From contig JAFUNV010000052.1 in assembly GCA_017472865.1 (NCBI GenBank), positions 1 through 40,035 of the forward strand: DNA of 40,035 nt. The letters are read 5' to 3'. The notes below the pieces were generated by a model. That model was not told where the DNA came from. It did not search any database and saw only the letters and a list, made by a program, of their open reading frames with translations. This stretch comes from Ruminiclostridium sp. (lineage in GTDB: Bacteria > Bacillota > Clostridia > Oscillospirales > Ruminococcaceae). The position numbers were made by a program, and so were the translations under genes. Shown here in pieces: positions 35,138 to 40,035 of this stretch. How positions within the stretch are numbered: position 1 is the stretch's first letter; each line of letters begins with the position of its first letter.

Positions 35138-35673
35138 TAAAGCCTTGAAAGCACCTCGCAGGCGTTACCTTTGCATACAGGCTCGCCATATTCGGAAAGG
35201 GTGCAGATTTCCGCACTGCTGCGGCTGACCTCGCCGTATTCCGAAAGAAAGCTCCTTATTCTGCCGTAATCTTCAGCAGACGGAGTGACCGTCACTGCAT
35301 AGCCGTTCTTATAACGGTAAACAGAGGCGGCAGGATTTTTCATGATATTCTTTAGCCCGAAGCATAATTGTACTGTAACGGAGAGGTTTTCTGTCCTGCA
35401 CAGAAGCGGCGCTTCCTCGTTTTCCTGTATTTCACCGCCAAGGGTTGAAACATAAAGCACACACCCCCCTTCCTTTTTCGGGAAAGCCTCAAGAAAAAGG
35501 CGGTCGGGTCTGTATTCGGGAAAAAGCCGCATTTTTCCCAGCAATTCTGCCAGCGTTCTCTTTATTTCTGGGGTGCGCAGGGCGATACTTTCCGCGCGGA
35601 GGGAATACTCTTCCATATCCGCTTCGGAAAGGGTGATTTTAACGGTATTGCGGCTCAGCGAATCATATTTCAT
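35134..35673 (-). CDS. MecA-like adaptor protein
   Basis: A 179-residue protein resembling MecA, the ClpC adaptor that controls competence and other targets by proteolysis in Bacillus. The N-terminus (SRNTVKITLSEADMEEYSL) matches the start of MecA proteins. The C-terminal half carries FGLKNIMKN, a YRYKNGYAVTVTP strand pair and LSEYGEVSR followed by LSEYGEPVCKGNA, as at MecA C-termini. The match is moderate, so call it MecA-like. The Met at 35673 is chosen because AAAGG lies seven bases upstream; an in-frame ATG at 35688 has none. It is divergent from the Rnf-like operon, with only 55 bases between. Confidence 0.72.
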   Translation of the reverse strand: MKYDSLSRNTVKITLSEADMEEYSLRAESIALRTPEIKRTLAELLGKMRLFPEYRPDRLFLEAFPKKEGGCVLYVSTLGGEIQENEEAPLLCRTENLSVTVQLCFGLKNIMKNPAASVYRYKNGYAVTVTPSAEDYGRIRSFLSEYGEVSRSSAEICTLSEYGEPVCKGNACEVLSRLY

Positions 35674-35728
35674 GGTAAAACCTTTCATTAACGTGAAATT
35701 AATATATAAAGTTCAAAGGAAATAAACT

Positions 35729-37123
35729 ATGTCAGAAAAAACAACACGGGCTATGGAACGCTTTGACAGCGATTTAAAAACCTATACGCCCGAGAAGAAG
35801 CAGCGTAAGCTGAAATCCATATACGCCGACCAGCTTATATTTCTTATAGCCTTAGCAGGGCTCGGAGTATGGCAGAGCGGACTGAGAGCGCTTGTGATAT
35901 GCCTCACCTCAGTGCTTACCTGTATGCTGACCGACGCGGTTTTCTGCCGTATGTCGGGGAAGACCTACAACCCCAGGGATTTATCCACAATAGCTTCAGG
36001 ACTTTGTCTTGCGCTTATGATGCCTGCTTCCGTAAGCTACGGAATAGTTTTCGGCGGCGGACTTCTCGCCATGGGCATAAAGCACATCTTCGGCGGTAAG
36101 GATAACTACATATTCAACCCCACCTGCGCAGCAATTGCCTTTCTTATTATATGCTTCCCTCAGGAAATGCTCCTTTACCCTCAGGTAGGAGTACAGCCCG
36201 AGGTTTTCGGCACAGCTACGGGGCTTGTGCAGGGAATTGAGAGCTATCTTTTAAAGATAGGCACAGCTCCCTCGGTATTCTTTACGGATATGCTTATCGG
36301 CAACTATGTGGGACCTCTCGGCACTACGCATTTTCTCGTGCTTCTGGTAAGCGGTGTATGCCTTTTGGCCAGACGGTCGATGTCGGGCTTTGTAACGGTG
36401 TTCGGTCTTGGCTCGTACTTTGCGCTTACGGCAATTTTCCCCGTCTATACAAGCATCGGCGACACCATAAAGCTTGAACTCATGGGCGGTTATCTGCTTT
36501 TCGGATTCATTTTCCTCGCCAGCGACCCGCAGACTGTTCCGAGAACTGTTCCCGCACGTATCGTCTACGGACTCCTTATAGGAATTATCGGCTGTCTTTT
36601 CCGTCATTTCGGAAAGGTTGAAGGCTCTTTTATATTCATTCTCCTTATTGCAAATGCAGTGTCGGTTCATCTTGACGTTTTGTGTGCGGCGGCACTCCGC
36701 GGAATAAGACGCGGTACTTCGTATATGTTCCGCAACATGGGACGTTTTGAACGTCTCCGTGAAAATGCGGCAGGCGGAAAATCCACCCGTCGTCTTACGG
36801 ACACTATGGAAATTATTGTACCTCCCACAAACTATAATATGCCTCCTATTGACGGCAAGGTTACAAAAATAAGACGCAAAAAAACAGGTTTCCTGTCGCG
36901 CCAGGTGGATAATTTCAAAATCAGGCTGAAAAAGGAAGAACTGATACGACGGAAGAAGGAAAAAGAGCAGGAAAGAGCAAATTACATGGCTCAGATGCGG
37001 AAAATGCAGAAAACCCCGGACAAGGCAGAAAAGACTGCCTCTGCAATGAAAAAGACTGCTCACCCCATTAAACAGCCTGCAAGCAAGTCTCAGGAAAAAC
37101 ACAACAAGCAAGGACAAAAATAA
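35729..37123 (+). CDS. RnfD/NqrB-like membrane protein with basic C-terminal tail
   Basis: A 464-residue multi-span membrane protein of the RnfD/NqrB family, which carry flavin in sodium- or proton-pumping Rnf and NQR complexes. Family features in order: SIYADQLIFLIALAGLG, NPRDLSTIASGLCLALMMP, IKHIFGGKDNYIFNPTCAA, a VFGTATGL stretch that fits the flavinylation site, with Thr164 as the candidate for covalent FMN, and a late helix with FLASDPQTVP. From about residue 345 it has an extra ~120-residue Lys/Arg-rich tail (RLKKEELIRRKKEKEQERA) that ordinary RnfD lacks. AAAGGAA precedes the ATG. It is first in a tight operon with RnfE-like and RnfA-like genes. Confidence 0.83.
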   Translation: MSEKTTRAMERFDSDLKTYTPEKKQRKLKSIYADQLIFLIALAGLGVWQSGLRALVICLTSVLTCMLTDAVFCRMSGKTYNPRDLSTIASGLCLALMMPASVSYGIVFGGGLLAMGIKHIFGGKDNYIFNPTCAAIAFLIICFPQEMLLYPQVGVQPEVFGTATGLVQGIESYLLKIGTAPSVFFTDMLIGNYVGPLGTTHFLVLLVSGVCLLARRSMSGFVTVFGLGSYFALTAIFPVYTSIGDTIKLELMGGYLLFGFIFLASDPQTVPRTVPARIVYGLLIGIIGCLFRHFGKVEGSFIFILLIANAVSVHLDVLCAAALRGIRRGTSYMFRNMGRFERLRENAAGGKSTRRLTDTMEIIVPPTNYNMPPIDGKVTKIRRKKTGFLSRQVDNFKIRLKKEELIRRKKEKEQERANYMAQMRKMQKTPDKAEKTASAMKKTAHPIKQPASKSQEKHNKQGQK

Positions 37124-38047
37124 ATGGAAAACAACAAAATAAGCTTCAAGGACGGCTTCTATAAACAGAATATCGTATTTATGAGCGGTCTGGTTATTGC
37201 ACCCGTAATAGCCTGCGCCACAACGCTCATGAAAAGCCTTGCGGTGTGCATGGTCTTTTCACTGGTTTCGTTCTTTACAATACTTATCTGTCGGGCTGTC
37301 CCCAGAAAAATTGCATACACCCTACGCGTAATAATCTATTCCCTTGCGGCGTCGGTGATTTACATACCTGTTATAATTCTTACAAATGCGGTTTTCGGCA
37401 GGGATATAATCCTTTCTGCTGGCGTTTATCTGCCTGTGCTGGTGACGAACTCCCTTATCCTTTCCAAAACCGAAACCCGTTTCTACGGCGAGGATTTTGC
37501 AGATATGGTAATCGACTGCGGTGCATTTATCGGCGGCTTTGACATAGCCTGCATATTTGTGGGGGCAGTGCGCGAGCTTCTCGCCAACAGCACTATCGGC
37601 GGCGCATATATCTATATGCCTTTTACAATCCCTGCTCTTGAAACCACCTTCGGCGGATTCCTTTTCGTCGGAATCTGTGCAGGTATTTTCCGCGGCATAT
37701 ATAATTACCGCAAGGAAAAGCTCTTAAGAGCCGAAACCGAGGAGGAAGAGGACACCCTGGCCGAATATGCGGAGGATATGGGCGAATTCCTTACAGGCAA
37801 AAAGCATTCCGAGCCTGAAAAAATGAAGATTTATAAAGCTCCTAAAAAGCGCCGTAAAAAGCCTGAGCCTGAGGATATCCTTGAAATGAGCTTTAATGAC
37901 AACAGCAGTCTGGTGGACGAGTTTGCGGCTATTGTTGCAGAGGGCGCGGAGCTTATCCCTGACGACGAAAAGACCGACGAAAGCGGCGATACCGAAAACT
38001 GGGATTACAGCGAGGAAACGGAAAACAACGGGGAGGAAACGGAATAA
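37124..38047 (+). CDS. RnfE/NqrD-like membrane protein lacking Fe-S cysteines, acidic tail
   Basis: A 307-residue protein of the RnfA/RnfE/NqrD/NqrE family with about six helices in the first ~205 residues. It aligns without gaps to Escherichia coli RnfE at the N-terminus (GFYKQNIVFM with GLWKNNSALV). However, the membrane CP motif is AP (Ala26 where RnfE has Cys26), and the second ligand in the TNC motif is Ser110 (VLVTNSLIL). These two cysteines normally hold half of a 2Fe-2S cluster. FVGAVRELLANSTIGG matches the family's LGS.REI.GNGT. Residues about 205-307 form an acidic tail (DDEKTDESGDTENWDY). Start is immediately after the RnfD-like stop. Confidence 0.8.
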   Translation: MENNKISFKDGFYKQNIVFMSGLVIAPVIACATTLMKSLAVCMVFSLVSFFTILICRAVPRKIAYTLRVIIYSLAASVIYIPVIILTNAVFGRDIILSAGVYLPVLVTNSLILSKTETRFYGEDFADMVIDCGAFIGGFDIACIFVGAVRELLANSTIGGAYIYMPFTIPALETTFGGFLFVGICAGIFRGIYNYRKEKLLRAETEEEEDTLAEYAEDMGEFLTGKKHSEPEKMKIYKAPKKRRKKPEPEDILEMSFNDNSSLVDEFAAIVAEGAELIPDDEKTDESGDTENWDYSEETENNGEETE

Positions 38048-38643
38048 TGGAAGCTTTCATGAATATAATTTCCGCCTCTCTTATTGCAATTTTCGTGCAG
38101 AATTCCATTTTTGAGAGAGCGCTTGGCATAAACGTGCTGCTTTACGCTTCAAGAAAAAAGGAGCACTTGCTGGGCTTTTTTGCCGCAATTACCTATGTAA
38201 CCACAATTTCAGCGGCAATTGTCTGGAATTTCGACAGACTTTTTGAAACCAACGAATATTATTACATTTTTGTGCCGATTTTATATGTTGCAATAGTCAG
38301 TGTAATATATATATTAACGCTGGTGGTTATCTGGCGGTTTTTCCCGAAGATTTTCCGTGCGCTGAAGCAGTATGTCCATCTTTCGGTGTTCAACTGTTCG
38401 GTAATCGGCGCGCTGTTTTTGTCCAATCTCCATGGCTCGGACATTTTCAGCTATATCGGCTACGGCTTCGGCACGGGCGTCGGTTTTCTTATTGCGGCGT
38501 ATCTTCTGTATATTGCCGTACCCCGCCTGCACTCGCCTCTTATTCCCGCAGCCTTCAGAGGCTTTCCTATTATGATAGTCTACGTGGGAATACTTTCACT
38601 GGCGCTTTATGCCTTTACAGGCTACACTACCTCGGCGGTATAA
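38047..38643 (+). CDS. RnfA/NqrE-like membrane protein with one of two Fe-S cysteines
   Basis: A 198-residue, six-helix protein of the RnfA/NqrE family. The N-terminal half-repeat reads FVQNSIFERALGINVLLYAS, where RnfA has VNNFVLVKFLGLCP. The cysteine is thus Asn29 and the proline Val30. The second motif keeps its cysteine (SVFNCSVIGA, C117). The C-terminus matches RnfA with AAFRGFPIMIVYVGILSLALYAFTG, shown in part by FRG and the final helix. Length is that of normal RnfA. Its ATG overlaps the RnfE-like stop (TAATG), with GGAGG upstream. It presumably pairs with the RnfE-like subunit as RnfA does with RnfE, but without a complete cluster site. Confidence 0.78.
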   Translation: MEAFMNIISASLIAIFVQNSIFERALGINVLLYASRKKEHLLGFFAAITYVTTISAAIVWNFDRLFETNEYYYIFVPILYVAIVSVIYILTLVVIWRFFPKIFRALKQYVHLSVFNCSVIGALFLSNLHGSDIFSYIGYGFGTGVGFLIAAYLLYIAVPRLHSPLIPAAFRGFPIMIVYVGILSLALYAFTGYTTSAV

Positions 38644-38664
38644 TACTTACAAACGGAGAGGTTA

Positions 38665-39864
38665 ATGAAGAAAAGAAAGAATTACGGTCGGAAAATAAAA
38701 CGCAGTAAAATAAATCTTTATCCTAAGCGTAAGACAAAAGCACAGAAAATTCTCGGCACAGTGCTGCTTGTAATTGTTCTGTTGGGCATAGTTTTTCTGG
38801 GCTACTGTCTGGCAAATCCGCTGCTGCGGTATATAGAAGAGTATTTCGGAGCAAGCGACAGCAACGAACCTGTGTGGACGCCTCCGCAGGAGAGCACTTC
38901 TGCCGTGTCAGAGACAACGGAATCCCCTGCTGTTACGGATACTGCCGAATCGACTACGGAAATTGTTACCACTGCGCCGCCTCAGACGGCAGGCAAGGGC
39001 TACACAATCACCGTGCCGTCCTCTGCTCTTGCAAATTCCGCATCATTATCGGCATTTGCGGCAAAATCTGCGGCCGAGGGCTACACGGCGGCTATGATTC
39101 ACCTGAAGGACAGTGCAGGAAATCTGCGGTATCTTTCGGGGCTTGAAGAAGTACAGGATACCGAAGTCATCAATGGCACGCTTACCGCCGAGGAAATCAG
39201 CAATGCACTCAGCGAAAAAGGGCTTACACCCATAGCTGTGCTTTCGGTCCTTGCAGATAACGCAGGCTGTGCGGCAAATCCCGACATGAGCTACAAGGTT
39301 ACAGACGAGGAGAATGTTTCCTGGTTGGATTACACCTATGAAAACCCTGTGCGGTGGGCTGACCCTGCAAGCAAAGCAACGATTGCCTATAATAAGGCGG
39401 TTTATGATGAGCTTAAAAACGCAGGCTTTGAGCAAATCGTGCTGGCGGATATAGTTTTCCCTGATTTTCAGGATTACGACCGCAGATATATAGAAAGCAG
39501 ATATTTCGATAGCGGCAGATACAAGCTTCTTGCGGACGTTGTGCCTGAGGGCGCTTCGGTGCAGGTAAACGCTGAGGATATCGTTATAACCCCCTTTACA
39601 AAAACCGCCGAGGTTCTTAAAAACAAGGCGGCACTTTCGGAAAGCACAGTGCTTGTGCGCATAAGCCGTGCGCCTTTTCCGACGGAAAGCGGATACCCTG
39701 CCGATGCAGGTAATCTTCTTGAATCGGTCATGGGTCAGGCGGCAACACGGACAGGTCTTACTCTTGTTCCGATGATAGAAAAGGCGGATTTCACTCCCGC
39801 GGAAATCGAGGATATGAAGGAAACCGCCGAAAAAATGGGCTATACAGAATTTTATGTAAGATAA
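38665..39864 (+). CDS. Membrane-anchored putative glycoside hydrolase (DUF4015-like)
   Basis: A 399-residue protein with a very basic cytoplasmic N-terminus (KKRKNYGRKIKRSK), one membrane helix (about residues 28-50), a Thr/Ser-rich linker (about 70-110), and an extracellular TIM-barrel-like domain. The segment WLDYTYENPVRWADP followed by NKAVYDELKNAGFEQIVLADIVFPD resembles the DUF4015 putative glycosyl hydrolase group, in which the sequence after the barrel strand reads DYIRFP. No clear catalytic acid pair could be assigned, so activity is uncertain. It lies 21 bases after the RnfA-like gene and is likely in the same operon. GGAGAGG precedes the ATG. A hairpin follows at 39870. Confidence 0.75.
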   Translation: MKKRKNYGRKIKRSKINLYPKRKTKAQKILGTVLLVIVLLGIVFLGYCLANPLLRYIEEYFGASDSNEPVWTPPQESTSAVSETTESPAVTDTAESTTEIVTTAPPQTAGKGYTITVPSSALANSASLSAFAAKSAAEGYTAAMIHLKDSAGNLRYLSGLEEVQDTEVINGTLTAEEISNALSEKGLTPIAVLSVLADNAGCAANPDMSYKVTDEENVSWLDYTYENPVRWADPASKATIAYNKAVYDELKNAGFEQIVLADIVFPDFQDYDRRYIESRYFDSGRYKLLADVVPEGASVQVNAEDIVITPFTKTAEVLKNKAALSESTVLVRISRAPFPTESGYPADAGNLLESVMGQAATRTGLTLVPMIEKADFTPAEIEDMKETAEKMGYTEFYVR

Positions 39865-39869
39865 AAACA

Positions 39870-39893
39870 ACGGGCGGTCATGTGACCGCCCGT
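39870..39893 (+). terminator. Hairpin after the Rnf-like operon
   Basis: Perfect 11-bp stem (39870-39880 with 39883-39893) with a very short loop. Its expected T-run is missing: the next bases belong to what looks like the end of an insertion sequence. It is probably a terminator whose 3' side was separated by insertion. Confidence 0.65.
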
Positions 39894-39905
39894 CCAGTGT
39901 GTCGA

Positions 39906-39931
39906 AAAAGTCCAGCGAGAGCTGGGCTTTT
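39906..39931 (+). terminator. Hairpin with T-run at the IS left end
   Basis: GTCCAGC (39910-39916) pairs with GCTGGGC (39921-39927) around a GAGA loop, flanked by A-run and T-run (bidirectional). Many insertion sequences carry such a hairpin near the end to block outside transcription into the transposase gene. Confidence 0.75.
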
Positions 39932-39968
39932 TTTGCAATTTGTGGTATAATATAAAAGGGTGATAAAA

Positions 39969-40035
39969 ATGTTGAAGAAGGAAAAAGAAGAAAGATATCA
40001 GGCGGAAATAATCTGCATGGATGAATTAGTGCCAA
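39969..40035 (+). CDS. Transposase N-terminus, IS1182-like (partial)
   Basis: Twenty-two residues are visible before the window ends, beginning MLKKEKEERYQ and continuing to MDELVP. The MDELVP segment preceded by a short basic leader is what I recall from IS1182-family transposases, where it continues DHLLRKI. The ORF is truncated by the window edge, not by mutation. The extended -10 TATAAT lies 18 bases upstream. With so few residues the family call is tentative. Confidence 0.55.
   Translation, partial: MLKKEKEERYQAEIICMDELVP

Larger units (their letters stand above)
39894..40035 (+). mobile_element. Left end of an IS1182-like insertion sequence (partial)
   Basis: From about 39894 the sequence changes character: CAGTGTGTCGAAAAAG, then a hairpin at 39906-39931, an extended -10 promoter TGGTATAAT (39943-39951), and a transposase-like start. 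The window ends before the right end, so inverted repeats and target duplication cannot be checked. The left boundary is estimated from the edge of the preceding hairpin. Confidence 0.55.

Noticed and set aside
36251..37117. 288-codon minus-strand frame inside the RnfD-like gene
   Set aside because: Antisense to a conserved membrane protein; no motif, and composition fits a reverse-complement artefact.
39046..40035. Long minus-strand open frame reaching the window end
   Set aside because: It lies antisense to the DUF4015-like gene and the IS end, crosses two hairpins and has no family motifs. The plus-strand genes have ribosome binding sites and clear domains.

Overview
The window looks like a chromosomal segment of a Gram-positive, low-to-mid GC anaerobe of the Clostridia, most likely Ruminococcus or a close Oscillospiraceae relative. 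This is inferred from gene content and style, not from a database match. Signs are the GatCAB route for amidated tRNA, a dgt-dnaG-rpoD cluster, AAAGGA-type ribosome binding sites, TTGACA/TATAAT promoters with 17-base spacers, Thr-rich linkers in exported proteins, a PdaA-type deacetylase and a GH26 enzyme.

Layout. (1) 1-4440, plus: translation and secretion genes gatA (partial), gatB, aspS and yajC. (2) 4582-12664: a cell-envelope block. pdaA is on plus, then a long minus-strand run. This run holds a duplicated-domain lipoprotein with an SLH/YcdB-like protein, and then a CobU-like NTPase, pilT, a membrane transglutaminase and a cyclophilin. (3) 12931-24217, plus: a two-helix membrane protein, a giant FtsX-type permease with a coiled-coil stalk, leuS, a small acidic protein, a DUF5662-like protein, a ComM/YifB ATPase, a palindromic MITE-like element, a BTAD regulator with a degenerate GGDEF-like tail, and a YigZ protein. 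(4) 24328-32696, plus: dgt, dnaG, rpoD, an Rrf2 regulator, a large FtsA-like ATPase and a GH26 lipoprotein. (5) 32759-35673: a GH25 muramidase with a beta-solenoid (minus), rpe (plus) and a MecA-like adaptor (minus). (6) 35729-39864, plus: an unusual three-gene Rnf-like operon (D, E, A) followed by a membrane-anchored glycoside-hydrolase-like protein. (7) From about 39894 the window runs into the left end of an insertion sequence whose transposase start resembles the IS1182 family.

The most unusual feature is the Rnf-like operon. The gene order is that of canonical rnfCDGEAB with C, G and B removed. Three of the four membrane cysteines that hold the RnfA/RnfE iron-sulfur cluster are replaced, while a candidate flavin-attachment threonine in the RnfD-like subunit is kept. 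RnfD-like and RnfE-like also carry long, oppositely charged tails. This points to a membrane complex that cannot work as ordinary Rnf.

Other points of note are an orphan pilT coupled by a TAATG overlap to a transglutaminase gene, a CobU homologue lacking the guanylylation histidine, an AspRS with a His that suggests non-discriminating charging, and several fused or repeat-built envelope proteins.
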